From Euphorbia lathyris (Eukaryota > Streptophyta > Magnoliopsida > Malpighiales > Euphorbiaceae), in assembly GCF_963576675.1 (NCBI RefSeq), contig NC_088916.1:82043501-82107500 (forward strand): a stretch of DNA of 64,000 bases, given 5' to 3'. Shown one piece after another: positions 1 to 15,384 of the stretch. Within the stretch, counting starts at the first letter, position 1. Each line of letters begins with the position of its first letter. The position numbers were made by a program, and so were the translations under genes. Under the pieces are notes generated by a model. The model worked only from the letters and a program-made list of their open reading frames with translations, did no database searches and was not told where the DNA came from.

Positions 1-348
1 AAAATAACAAGAGGCACCGTTAATACATACAACATAACAAATCATATTTATTTTAATTTCAAACGAATATGGAAAATCAAGCCGCATCTCCTCGCCAGTG
101 GTTTCGTTCGCCGACGATAGCCTGTAATTCGGCCAATGGGCCTCAGCGTGAGCACGACACACTTCCTTTTGTTGAAAAGTCACAAATTTTGACAAAATCA
201 GTTTCTTAAAAAGTAGTATTGTAATTTTATGTTAATTGCGTATATGTTGGGTTCTAAGTTTTAATTTAAAATGGTCAAACTCTTCTCCACCGATCACTGA
301 CCGGTCAAATATACTCGCTTATCTAATAACTTGAGATATATTTTTGGT
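1..348. other. Intergenic sequence, nothing recognised
   Basis: AT-rich upstream sequence with no open reading frame of note and no element ends that I can identify. It lies left of the promoter-proximal miniature element of DPMS1. Confidence 0.5.
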
Positions 349-856
349 AGGTTAAATGCACCGTTAGTCATGGACCTTATATAATTTCTCAAAATGGTCA
401 CTTAACTTCAATTTGTCTCAATAAAATCACTCCACTTTGAGTTTTGTCTCATTTAGGCCACTCCGACGATTTTAATGGTTAAAATGCATCGGAATGATGT
501 CATGACTGACACGTGAACATGAATTAACTCACGTGTCTACCGAAACGGTACGTGACAGGTACGTGTCGGTTATTTTTATGGAAAAAACACTAAATTTTGT
601 TTTTTCTCATAAGAATAACCGATATGTGGCTGCCAGGTGGCGTATAAATGGATGTTATGTGTCGTTTCAATCATATATCTGAGTTGACTCATGCTGATTT
701 GTCATTCATGTCATCGTTGCGATCTCTTTTAATCATTGAAATCGTCGGAGTGACCTAATTGAGACAACTCAAAGTTGGATGATTTTATTGAAATAAATGG
801 AAGTTGAGTGACCATTTTGAGATAACTATGTTCAATGATCAACATCGTATTTAACC
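349..856. mobile_element. Mutator-like MITE upstream of DPMS1
   Basis: Imperfect inverted repeat: the left arm begins GGTTAAATGCACC and continues CTCAAAATGGTCACT; the right arm reads back as GGGTTAAATACGATG and CTCAAAATGGTCACT. No coding capacity. A target duplication is not clear. It ends about 210 bp before the DPMS1 start codon, so it lies in the promoter. Other inverted-repeat elements of similar build recur through the window. Confidence 0.65.
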
Positions 857-1064
857 CTGGTACAAAATGAAATCAAGGATCAAAATATGAACTGAGTAAA
901 AGCTGAGATACCATTAATGTAATTTTACTCGATTTTAGGGATTTTGGAATCCAATTCGAATGCAGCTTGAAGAATAACACAGAAGTTGAAAGCTTTTTTC
1001 TGGATCAGGAAATCAAAAACAGAGCTGGAGCAAATTAGGGTTTTAGAATCAGAAAATTGATATC

Positions 1065-5483
<4,419 letters not shown>

Positions 5484-5590
5484 CACCAATTGTACACATT
5501 TTACTTAGGGACCAAAGAAAAAACAAATTTTGAGCACATTTTCAAATTTGCTTCAATATCAAAGTTTGTGTACTTGCCTAAAATTTCTAC

Positions 5591-5596
5591 AATAAA
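5591..5596 (+). terminator. Probable polyadenylation signal of DPMS1
   Basis: AATAAA lies 108 bp after the DPMS1 stop codon in an AT-rich stretch, where a plant near-upstream element is expected. Plant signals are loose, so this is a reasonable guess only. Confidence 0.4.
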
Positions 5597-5735
5597 TCTA
5601 TTTTGATTTGAGCTTAATTAGTCACTGTTATTTGTAATTTTTGAAATAATTCAGTCGCTGACTAACATATATGTCAGATGTGTCTCTCACTCGTTGTAAA
5701 TTGTCGTTTCATCATCCTCATTAGATGTAATAACC

Positions 5736-6080
5736 AGCAATGGAGGGAGAGTGCGCGGGGGCGTTGCACTCCCTAGCTGCTGGGAACATCCTGAGAGCGG
5801 TGGTTTCATATGGCCCTCCTGAGAGGGGTGGTTTCATACGGCCCTCTGCTTCTAAAAACCAGCAACAGAGGGAGAGTGGACGGGGCCTTGTACTCCCCAG
5901 CTGCCGGGAACATCCTTAGAGGGGTGGGTTCATACGGCCCTCCTGAGAAGGGTGGTTTCATACGGCCCTCAGCAACAGAGGGAGAGTGCACGGGGCCTTG
6001 TACTCCCCAGCTGCCGGGAACATCCTGAGAGGGGTGGTTTCATACGGCCCTCTGCTTCGAACTCTCTTGCTGGGGTGAAG
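5736..6080. repeat. GC-rich tandem repeat, three units of about 110-125 bp
   Basis: Three head-to-tail units start near 5736, 5861 and 5968. Each contains CAGCAACAGAGGGAGAGTG, then CTCCCCAGCTGCCGGGAACAT, then one or two copies of a 25-bp subunit with GAGAGGGGTGGTTTCATACGG. The block is far richer in G and C than its AT-rich surroundings and begins about 250 bp past the DPMS1 stop. Short open frames on both strands here (5810-6028 and 5806-6217) are products of the repeat. Origin unknown. Confidence 0.8.
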
Positions 6081-6260
6081 GGATGGTACAACTGAGCCCT
6101 CTGTCTTCGTTTTGATTTTTTCCTCGCGGTTTTGTCTTGGGTAGGGATGAAAATGTAACAGATTGAGAAAAATTCCGTTCTATTCTCATCAATTATAGCA
6201 AGTGTATACACAATCAATTATAGCAAGTGTATACACAATGCATATTCGGTATTAATAAAT

Positions 6261-6781
6261 GGGTAAATTTTAAATAAAACTCATGTGGTTTCACTAATTT
6301 TCAGATAAAGGATTGTGATGTGATTTACTTTTTTTTCAAAGGACTGAGGTTTTCAACTTTAGCAAAATAAAGACTTTTTAGATTGATATTATTAAAATCA
6401 CCCTTGACGACTTCAAAAATGACATATTTTAAGAACTACTAATATTCTAAGCAATTTTAATTCTTGAACTTTTTTATTTTGAGATTATTTAGATGATGTT
6501 TGGTAAAGAGAGAGAAAGTTAATGTTTAGAAAGAAAAAGTTCTAAAAAAGATGATTTTCAAAAATAAAAAATGTAGTTCCATAGCAAATATGACATTGAA
6601 CAACTTTAATTCTTGAAAATTTTCATTTTCAGGTCCTTAAAGATGGTTTTAATAGCATTAATCCAAAAAGTTTTTGTTTTATTAAAAGTGCGAAACCTCC
6701 GTCATCGTTTTGACAAAAAGTAAACCGCAGTTTTTATCTGAAAATTAGTGAAACCACATGGTTTTTATTTGAAATTTACCC
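6261..6781. mobile_element. Mutator-like MITE
   Basis: Inverted repeat with ends GGGTAAATTTTAAATAAAAC and, on the other side, its near reverse complement ending AAATTTACCC. Flanking 9-mers TTAATAAAT and TTAAAAAAT match at 8 of 9 positions, as expected for an old Mutator-type target duplication. Non-coding. Confidence 0.7.
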
Positions 6782-7219
6782 TTAAAAAATTGGTTACCGT
6801 CCGCAACAATAAAAGTGCATTGATTTCTAATACGATTTATATAGACAATTCGACTAACAGTATAATTCAAGTTCAACAATTTTCTCCGAAATCATCCAAG
6901 TTAACATAATACGATTTTGACACAATAATTGGGCAAATTATTAGGAGCATCCGGTTCTCCATGTCAAATGGAGGATTTTCCATACATATTTTGACATGTG
7001 TAACATGGACCCACACATATTATAAGATGTCCCACTATTTTAATTATTACGTGGGGTCACAATAAACGTGTCCAAATGTGAATTGAGGGTCCTTTGAATG
7101 ACATGTTAGATCCGATGCTTAATATAAGAACTCACTAATTGAGTACATTTCTCTACCTTTTGGAGAAATATTCTATTGATCAAAATCTCCAAAATCTTGA
7201 ACCAAAGATAGATTTCATG
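6782..7219. other. Intergenic sequence, nothing recognised
   Basis: AT-rich spacer between two miniature elements. No gene, repeat unit or element ends are identified. Confidence 0.4.
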
Positions 7220-7689
7220 ATGCTTAAACCATTATTTGGCCTTCGATTTATCTAAAATTTTGTTATTTGGCCCATGATATATTATTCGGTCATTTTTGAC
7301 CCCTAACTTATTCCAATTGGTGCGATTTAACGCAATTTGAATGGAGACTTTACATAATTATTATTCTATTTGACATGTGATAATATTTTGAACCTTAAAT
7401 TTGATAAATTTTAGTTTAGATATTTGTTTTTTTCTTTTTTAATATAATTAGTTACTTTCACATAAGAGAGTTTATTTATCAAATAAACTTCAAGACATGT
7501 GACATGTCAAGTTCATTTGTCAAAAGGTCACTACATATGAGGGAGGATAACGGTTTTATTAAGTTTCCATCTAATTTGGGTGAAATTTCACCAATTGAGA
7601 TAGTTCAGGGGCTAAATGTGACCGAATAATAGATCAGGGGTCAAATGAAATTTTATTTGAATAGGTCAAGGCCAATAATAACTTAAGCC
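7220..7689. mobile_element. Mutator-like MITE (TTTGGCCCCTGATCTATC family)
   Basis: Arms TGCTTAAACCATTATTTGGCC and its reverse GGCCAATAATAACTTAAGCC. Flanking 9-mers GATTTCATG and GATTTCATA match at 8 of 9. Same family as the elements at 11952 and 28187. Non-coding. Confidence 0.75.
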
Positions 7690-7699
7690 GATTTCATAA

Positions 7700-10437
7700 T
7701 CAAAAACCATAAATTTTCATAAATAACATAACACGATTTTAATATGATAAATCAAAATTTTCAGATTCCTCCACCTTTCTAGAGAAAAGAAACACTTGAC
7801 GATCTTCATCAAAATCTCATATACTGAACAATCTTAAACTAAAGATGCAATCTTTAGTAGAGAAATTCAAAACCATTAAAAACACAAAAAAAAAAATCAT
7901 AATCAAACCACAATTTTCAAAAATAAAAATTCAATATTCCTAAGAACCCATCAACATAATCAAAAGGGTAAAGTACGAAAAAAATGTTTGTGGTTTACTT
8001 TATTTATAAATAGAGGTCTGTGATTTAAAAGTTTGCAAATATATGTATGTGGTATGCTTTTTTTTACAAAACAAGGTATTTAAAATTAAACTTTTAAGTA
8101 ATCGATGACAATAAGAGCATTTTAAAAAAAAAATTCAATTACATTTATATATTAACAAAACACAGATCCCAAAATGAAATTACAACTATGTAAAATGAAC
8201 TTAAATATCAATTTAATTAATAAACTGTCAGATTAGTAAAAAACGTAAAATTCCACCATACTATTTATTGTTGTTTCGATTTAGAAAGTTGTTCTTTTCG
8301 GGGGTTATGTTTTGTTGATATGTAAGTATAATTTTTGTTAAGATAAAATGTCTTTGTTTGTAATTAGAACTTAAATGTGTAATTGTAATACTTTATTTTG
8401 TAAATAAAACATACCATGGACCTTTATTTGTGAACTTTTAAACCATATGCCTCTGTTTGCAAATTGGGGAAAAACCACAAGCATTTTTTTCTTACTTTCC
8501 CTAATCAAAACTACAAACCTTTGACCCTCTAACCCCAAAATTTGTTTAACACAATGCAATCGATATAATTAAATATATAAATAACATAACACGATTTTAA
8601 ATATATAAATAACATAATCTAAATAATTCAAATCTTTCTACCCATTCTAACCCCAATTTACCGTAACAATTTGACTATTTTTTTTATAACAATAACAATT
8701 TGACTAATACGATGCAATATATACAACAAGATTTTTGACATGTAATCAAAATTCCATTTCTGAAAAGAAATACAACAATCTCTTTTGCTGAAATTTGAGC
8801 AAAAAATGCAATCTCTACCCGAGAAAGAAATTATCAAAAGTTCAGCCATTTTTTCAGAATTAAAAACAAACAAACAAAAAAAAAACTTCATAACCAAACC
8901 ACAAATTTCAAAATTAAATCAAAACTTTAAACCTTTCTACCCTTCGAACCCCAATTTATCGAGACAATTTGACTAACACAACACAATCAACATAATTAAA
9001 CATATAAATAACATAACATGATTTTGACTGTAATCAAAATTCCATTTCCGAGAAGTACATTCCTCCACCTTTCTGGAGAAAAGAAATACAATCTCTTTCA
9101 TTGGAGTTTTTCAAGCAAAGATACAATCTTTACCATAGAAACAAACCCCAAAGTTAAAACCCTTGTCTCAAAACCATTAAAAACCTAAAATTCCATAGCC
9201 AAATCACAAATTTCAAAACTAAAACTCAATATCCCTAAAACCCCATTACCATAACCTAAACTTAACCTTTCTGGAGAAAAAAGAAATACAGACCCACTTG
9301 AAATTTCTAAAGCAAAGATGCAATCTTTACCATAGAAATCAAAGTTCAACCCTAAACCACAAATTTCAAAATTAAAATTCAGAATCCCTAAAATCCCATC
9401 AACATAATCAAAACTTCAAACCTTCCTACCCCTTCTAACCCCAAATTACCGAGACAATTTGACTAACACGATTCAATCGATATAATTAAACATATAAATA
9501 ACATAACACGATTTTAACTGTAATCAAATTCCATTTCCGGGAAGTCCATTTCTCCACCTTTCTGGAGAAAAAATTACAAACCCACTTGAAATTTTGAGAA
9601 ATCAAAGTTCAACCCTTTTTTCAAAACCATTAAAAACATAAAATTCCATAACCAATCCACAAAATTTCAAAATTAAAATTCAAAATCCCTAAAACCCCAT
9701 TAACATAATAACCTAAACTTCAAATCTTTCTCCCCTTTCCAACCCCAATTTATCAAGACAATTTGACTAACACGATGCAATCGATATAATCAAACATATA
9801 AATAGCATAACACGATTTTTAAACTGTAATCAAAATTAAATAACATAACACCATTATTAATCTGTAATCAAAATTCCATTTCCAAGAACTCCATTCCTCC
9901 ACCTTTCTGGAGAAAAGAAATACACCGAAGTTTTGAAGCAAAGATTCAATCTTTACCATAGAAACAAACCCCAAAGTTAAACCCTTATCTCAAAACCATT
10001 AAAAGCACAAAAATTCATAACCAAACCACAAATTTCAAAATTAAAATTCAAAACCCCTAAAACTCCATTAACAGAAAAACCTAAACTTCAAACCTTTCTC
10101 CCCCTTCTAAAACCCCAAATTACCGAGACAATTTGACTAACACGATGCAATCGATATAATTAAACATATAAATAACATAACACCATTATTTATTAACCTG
10201 TAATCAAAATTCCATTTCCAAGAAGTCCATTCCTCCACCTTTCTGGAGAAAAAATTACAAACCCACTTGAAATTTTGAGAAATCAAAGTTCAACCCTTTT
10301 CTCAAAACCATTAAAAACAAAAAGATTTCATAACCAAACCACAAGTTCAAAATTAAAATTCAAAATCCCTAAAACCCCATTAACATAATAACCTAACCTT
10401 CAAATCTTTCGCCCCCTTCTAACCCCAACTTTCTTCT
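7700..10437 (-). repeat. Tandem array derived from the 3' end of the 202-aa gene
   Basis: Roughly 300-370 bp units, recognised on the plus strand by recurring blocks: CCTCCACCTTTCTGGAGAAA, AAAACCATTAAAAAC, TTCAAAATTAAAATTCA, CTTCTAACCCCAATTTACCG and AATTTGACTAACACGATGCA. The CTAACCCCAA block occurs near 8531, 8653, 8948, 9438, 9737, 10108 and 10419. Its last occurrence is inside the coding end of the minus-strand gene at 10400-11099, so the units carry the final codons plus 3' flank of that gene. The left part is interrupted by the MITE at 7966-8501. No unit keeps a useful reading frame. Confidence 0.8.
7966..8501. mobile_element. Mutator-like MITE inserted in the tandem array
   Basis: Ends GGGTAAAGTACG and CTTACTTTCCC with long imperfect inverted arms (TTTGTGGTTTACTTT and its reverse). 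It is flanked by perfect 9-bp duplications TAATCAAAA at 7957-7965 and 8502-8510. The flanks rejoin into an ordinary unit of the surrounding array, so the insertion is younger than the array. Confidence 0.85.
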
Positions 10438-11099
10438 CACTTGCAATCACACCACCACCCAGAGGAGGCTTCTTGTTCTCTTTACTCATACTTCTCAATG
10501 CATATCTAGGAACTGTTGTACTATTCTCACTTCTCTCCACAGAGATCATAGATTTCCTCAAACTTCCTACCTTCTTGGAATCCCCCCTTTTCTTACAAGA
10601 ATCAACCACCACTCCTAAATTATAAGGAGTATTTACTTCTTCCTCATCATTCCCCCCTTTCTTCCTCTTCAATCTCTCATTCCTCCTCGCCGAATACGCC
10701 TCATAAAACCTTCCCCTCTCAAACACCGGATTCGATTTCGTAGTCCCCGTTCCGTTTCCGATTCCGGTCACATTCTCATCACCGATTTCACCGCTAACCA
10801 TCCTCGCTAAAGCCCTTAATTCCCAGGATATGGTGCGGTACTCCGGACGGAGTTCCGAGTCTTCTGAAACCCTAATCGAATTAGGTTTCTGCGATTTCGT
10901 TAAAGAACCTGAAATGAAATTGAAGGTGTGATTTGAAGTTTCGATTGATTATTGAAAGAGATTCAGTAAGAGAGGGGGAAATTAAATTGGGGGACTTACC
11001 AGGAGGGGTTTGCACGGAGGATTGGAGGACACGGCGGGGGCGTTGCTTGATCGGAGATTTAGGAAGTGGGGGTTTGCGATTGAATTTCATTGTGGACAT
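10400..11099 (-). CDS. Uncharacterised basic plant protein, 2 exons, 202 aa
   Basis: Exon 1 is 11099-11000 and exon 2 is 10908-10400 on the minus strand, joined by a 91-bp intron with GGTAAGT donor and TTTCAG acceptor; phases agree (100 + 509 = 609 nt). The protein starts MSTMKFNRKPPLPKSPIK and is rich in K and R, with RPRR near residue 21, the segment ELRPEYRTISWELRALARMV in the first third, FYEAYSARRNERLKRKKG in the middle and a basic end (VRRGRKI). The layout suggests a conserved plant nuclear protein, but I cannot name the family. It has no signal peptide and no membrane segment. A TATA box lies about 90 bp upstream. The stop codon borders a tandem array made from this gene's own 3' end. 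The intact frame across a clean splice argues that it is a real gene. Confidence 0.75.
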
Positions 11100-11185
11100 T
11101 GATGGAAAGATGAGAGCTTTTTTGTGATTTTGATTTTGATTTTGATTTTTGAAATTGGAGGCTCCTCTGTTTGTCTTTACGGAGG

Positions 11186-11195
11186 CTTTTATATG
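11186..11195 (-). promoter_or_regulatory. TATA box of the 202-aa gene
   Basis: On the minus strand the sequence reads CATATAAAAGCC, about 90 bp before the start codon at 11099. Position and sequence fit a plant TATA box. Confidence 0.6.
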
Positions 11196-11338
11196 GAGGC
11201 TTTTTTAATTTAGGGATTATGTGGTGCCTCAACGGTCATATTTAGATCTGACGGTCTAAAATTGTTTGTCTTTTTTTTTTTTTTTGAAAGATTTTTTTTT
11301 TATATGGATTTATTAATTACTCGCTTTCCATTTATACA

Positions 11339-11919
11339 GGGTTAAGGTGCAAAAATACCCCTAACGTTTTGGGTCAGGAGCAATTTTACCCCTAACGTCT
11401 AAAATGGTGCAATTTTGCCCCTAACGTTTGTAGTCAAGAGCAATTTTACCCCTAACGTTGGTAATTTGGGTCAATTTCAGATATTATTATAAAACACATA
11501 TATTTTTATTCATTATTTTGCACCAATTTCATATCAATTCATCCTAAAAAAAGAATTTCATGTTTTTTTGTAATTTAATAATAGAATTGGAGATTAATAT
11601 TTACAAATTAGGTGAATTTTTTGAATTTTTTTTATCTAATTCATACAAAAGACAATATATTTTTTTATTTTTTTCACATCCCAGCATATGTTTATGATTT
11701 GTTACTGATAAAATAACGCATATATGAAGTGTAGATGATAAGATTCATGACCGAGAAGACAGTTTGATGAATTATTTCTGAAATTGATCCAATTTATCAA
11801 CGTTAGGGGTAAAATTGCTCTTGGCTACAAACGTTAAGGGTAAAATTGCACCATTTTAGACGTTAGGGGTAAAATTGCTCCAGACCCAAAACGTTAGGGG
11901 TATTTTTGCACCTTAACCC
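11339..11919. mobile_element. Mutator-like MITE (GGTGCAAAAATACCCCTAACG family)
   Basis: Long inverted repeat with ends GGGTTAAGGTGCAAAAATAC and its exact reverse. Flanks ATTTATACA and ATTTATATA match at 8 of 9. Related, more decayed copies occur near 18065, 28960, 33555 and 37553. Non-coding. Confidence 0.85.
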
Positions 11920-11951
11920 ATTTATATATAAAGATACATTGTTTAAGGTTT

Positions 11952-12403
11952 GGCTGAAAGCACTATTTAGCCCCTGATCTATCCAAATTTTTTCATTTGG
12001 CCCCTGATCTATTATCTAATCACATTTGGCCCCTGATCTATCTTAATTGATGAAATTTCACCTAATTTATATTCAAACTTCACCGAATCGTTATCTCCTT
12101 GATAAGTAACGATATTTTGACATTTGAACTTAATAGATCTTAGTTTAGGATTTATTTTTAATTTTTTAATTTTTTAATCTAATTAATTATTTCCACATAA
12201 TGTAGCAAAAAAAAAAACTTTAAGAAATATCACGTTTCAAGTTCAACTGTTAAAATATCGTTACTTGTCAATGAGATAACGATTCTGTTAAGTATTTATA
12301 CAAATTGGGTGAAATTTCACCAAATGGGATGTGACCAAACAATAAGTCATGGGCCAAATGATAAAATTTTGGATAGAGCAGGGACCAAAGAATGCTTTAA
12401 GCC
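11952..12403. mobile_element. Mutator-like MITE (TTTGGCCCCTGATCTATC family)
   Basis: Ends GGCTGAAAGCACTATTTAGCC and GGACCAAAGAATGCTTTAAGCC, with perfect 9-bp duplications TTAAGGTTT at 11943-11951 and 12404-12412. Non-coding. Confidence 0.9.
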
Positions 12404-12424
12404 TTAAGGTTTTCATAGATAGAT

Positions 12425-12900
12425 TAGGGTGTGCATCGGTTCGGTTTAAACCGCATACCAAACCGAACTGATTGAATTCGGTTTTTCAGTTCGGTTTTTT
12501 TAACAATTCGGTTCGGTATCGGTTTTAATTTTAAGTGTATTTCGATATTCCGTTCGGTTTGATAAAAAAAATGTAAAAAAACCAAATCACACCGAATTAC
12601 ACATATTTTACATTCTTTTATATATATATACACACATATATATTTAATTTTACAAGTTTAATTTTTTATTATTATTGTTGAGATAATAACCCAATATAGA
12701 TATATATTTTTGTTGAGATAAATTTAATGAAAAAATATAGTGATTTTTATTTGTTATTTTTCATTTCTAACTTAATTCGGTTTGTTCGGTTTAAACCGAA
12801 CTGAACCGTATATTTCGGTTTTACCTATTATTCGGTTCGGTATCGGTGTGAATTATTTTGATCATTTCGATATTCGGTTTTGTACCGATGCACACTCCTA
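12425..12900. mobile_element. hAT-like MITE
   Basis: Terminal inverted repeats TAGGGTGTGCATCGGT and TAGGAGTGTGCATCGGT (reverse of the right end), then arms rich in TTCGGTTTAAACCG. Flanking 8-mers AGATAGAT and ATATAGAT match at 7 of 8, as for hAT elements. Non-coding. Confidence 0.8.
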
Positions 12901-13218
12901 ATATAGATTAAGAAAGTTATTCTTTAAAAAAAACAATTATATATCATTTTGCCCATGAATTTGTCAAAAAAAAAAAAAAAAAAACTTTATTGGCCTCCTG
13001 AACTTTTTAAGTGTCCCGATAGTCCTTTCAGGGGTGGCGGCTCCAGGGGAGGCCGTATAAGCGGTCTCCTAGGGCCTCCGATAAAAAAGTTATATATAAT
13101 TCAAAACTAATTTCAATTATAATACAATAATTATTGAAATTTCAATTGTTGAAAAATTATCTCTGTAAATAATTATTATATCATGTCTGAATTTAATAGT
13201 AATCATATATAAAAAAAC
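12901..13218. other. Intergenic sequence with A-tract
   Basis: Contains a 20-bp adenine run at about 12966-12985. A short stretch beginning CTTTATTGGCCTCCTGAACTTT resembles one arm of the family at 20331. No gene is seen. Confidence 0.4.
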
Positions 13219-13415
13219 AAGAATACACTTCACTACATGGAACTGAAAATCGATAACAATGACATAAATTATCTCTTTTTTTTTGTTAGTCATCGTCTCT
13301 TAACAACAATAACACAAAAAGAGTATACTCCACTAAATGGAATAAAAAATCGACAACAATAGCACAAATTGTCTCTTTTTTATAGTCATCGTCTCTTAGC
13401 AACAACAGCACAAGG
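13219..13415. repeat. Tandem repeat, two units of about 98 bp
   Basis: AATACACTTCACTACATGGAA... GTCATCGTCTCTTAACAACAA is repeated as AGTATACTCCACTAAATGGAA... GTCATCGTCTCTTAGCAACAA. Both units contain ATCGACAACAAT-type and CTCTTTTTT blocks. Function unknown. Confidence 0.75.
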
Positions 13416-13434
13416 GCCTTCAAAATTTATTTTA

Positions 13435-14921
13435 GGAAAAATTATAAAATTGGGTCGAATGGGAAATCCATTTACCCAACCTACTACATATCTAGACTAT
13501 TTTTTCGTGACTTTTCCAAAATACCCCCAACCTTTCATCTTCTCTCCTTCCGCTTTCTCTTCCTTGCACGGTTTCTCTTCCCCTTCCCATACTTTTGATC
13601 TTCCTCTCTTCCTTTATATTGCGAAATCTGCACCATTTTCTTCATCACCATGTCTTTCTCTTCTTCCTCTCTTTATCTCTTAATTCTTCATCTTCCTATT
13701 GCTATAAAATTAAGCAATGGTTCTTCATCTTCATGTTTCTTCTCGTCTCTTGATTTCTTTCTTCTTGTGCGGATCGAAGAAATCGTTATTCGAGGTTATT
13801 TTGATGGCTTTTCTGCGTTTATCATATGGTTATTGACGATTTTAATGGTAAAAGGCGGAAAAAATGTAAGTATCTACTGATTTCTCTTCGTTTTTTTTTC
13901 TTCAGAAAATCACTTCGCGAAATGGGCTTTTGCGAAGGTCTACAAGGAAAAAGAGACTGAAACGGAAGATTTTACTTCGCGAAGTCTGCGAAGAGAAATG
14001 TAAATGATTTTTACCTTCGCTGACTTCGCGTAATCTAGTTTCGCGAAGTAAAATCGTCATTTTTCTGTTACATTTCTCTTCGCAGACTTAGCGTAATCCG
14101 TTTTCGCGAAGTAAAAGCATCCTCTTTCTTACACATTTCTCTTCGCATACTTCGCGGAATCTTCTTTCGCGAAGCAAAATCGTCATTTTTCTTCGTAACA
14201 CGATTTAATTTTTATGAAAGTTTTTGAATACATAACATCTCTTTCAAGAAGGCGGTGTACTGGGATGTATGGGAGGTGGGAACCTGCCGATTTTTCTTGG
14301 ATTCTTTTCTGAAACAGGGAGAAATATCCATCAAGATTGGTCACATTGACTTTGAAATGATAATGTTATGATTTTAGTTTTGTTATTGTTGCAATCATTT
14401 TGTAAATTTTGATAATGTTATGATTTTAATGTTGTTATTGTTGCAATCTTGTTGTAAATTTTGATAATGTTATGATTTTAATGTTAGAATTATCGTTGCA
14501 CCATTGTTGTTATGCCTTTTTTGTTATATACGACTTCCCATATTTCGCAATATGCGAATTATGCGAAGATAATACTGCTTAAAAATACGTCTTTTACTTC
14601 ATATATTGCGAAATTTGTGCAAATGAAAGTTATTCTACGAATTAGTATTGTCTTCGCATGCTTCGCATATTGCGAAATATGCAAATTAAAATCATCTTCT
14701 GAACCAAACTTTATCTTCGCATACTTCACATATTGCGAAATATGCGAAGTCAAACGGAAGGGAGAAAAAAGAAAGACTAAATTTTTTTCTAAGTGTTATA
14801 TATATATATTAAGAGTATTTTGGGAAAGTCATAAAAAAATAATCTAGATATGTAGTAGGTTGGGTAAATGAGCTAAATATATAAATGGGCCTCCCATTTG
14901 ACCCAATTTTGTAAATTTCCC
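13435..14921. mobile_element. Mutator-like non-autonomous element with TTCGCGAA cluster
   Basis: About 100-bp terminal inverted repeats: the left arm has AAAATTGGGTC, CATTTACCCAACCTACTACAT and TTTTCGTGACTTTTCCAAAATA; the right arm holds the reverse of each. Flanking 9-mers TTTATTTTA (13426-13434) and TTTATTTCA (14922-14930) match at 8 of 9. The interior has no transposase. At 13900-14190 the palindrome TTCGCGAA and near-copies recur many times, and at 14530-14755 CATATTGCGAAATATGCGAA recurs. Open frames at 13369-13880 and 14512-14847 are low-complexity and not believed to be genes. Confidence 0.85.
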
Positions 14922-14930
14922 TTTATTTCA

Positions 14931-15384
14931 CAACTTTTCTCTTAACAATAACATGGATGAATTGCAATTTTAACCATATGGTTATTGGAGTAAAGCAAAT
15001 TTAACATTTACGTACAAAATAGTATAATTTTAAGCCTAAGATTCACCAGAAGATACTATATCAATTGTTATTAATGGAGGATGAGTTTTGTCTCAGTAAC
15101 AAAAAAAAAAACTTTTTTCGATAGTCTGAATATTAGAGGTTGAAGGATAGTCCGAACATAAAATTGCACATGAAACAAACATAAAGATTAAATCAATTTT
15201 CACTCAATAACCGTATGGATAAATTTGTACATAATCTAACAATAATATGGCAACTAATTGTTTCGTTCTCTGCAAATTGCCAAAAAAAGTGATCGTTTTC
15301 TATAAATTGCCAAAAAGTTTAATCTTCAATTGGTTCTTCTTGTTGAGTTAAAAATTAATTATATTTCATATATATTAAATGGAT
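14931..15384. other. Intergenic sequence, nothing recognised
   Basis: AT-rich sequence between two element clusters. No gene or clear repeat is seen, though phrases such as GGATAGTCTGAAC hint at an old miniature element. Confidence 0.4.

Noticed and set aside
5736..6080. CRISPR-like array or coding minisatellite
   Set aside because: The units are contiguous and imperfect, without unique spacers, in a plant nuclear setting; the short frames are repeat artefacts.
8658..8976. Overlapping short frames in both directions
   Set aside because: Both fall in the decayed 3'-end tandem array and match no other unit as protein.
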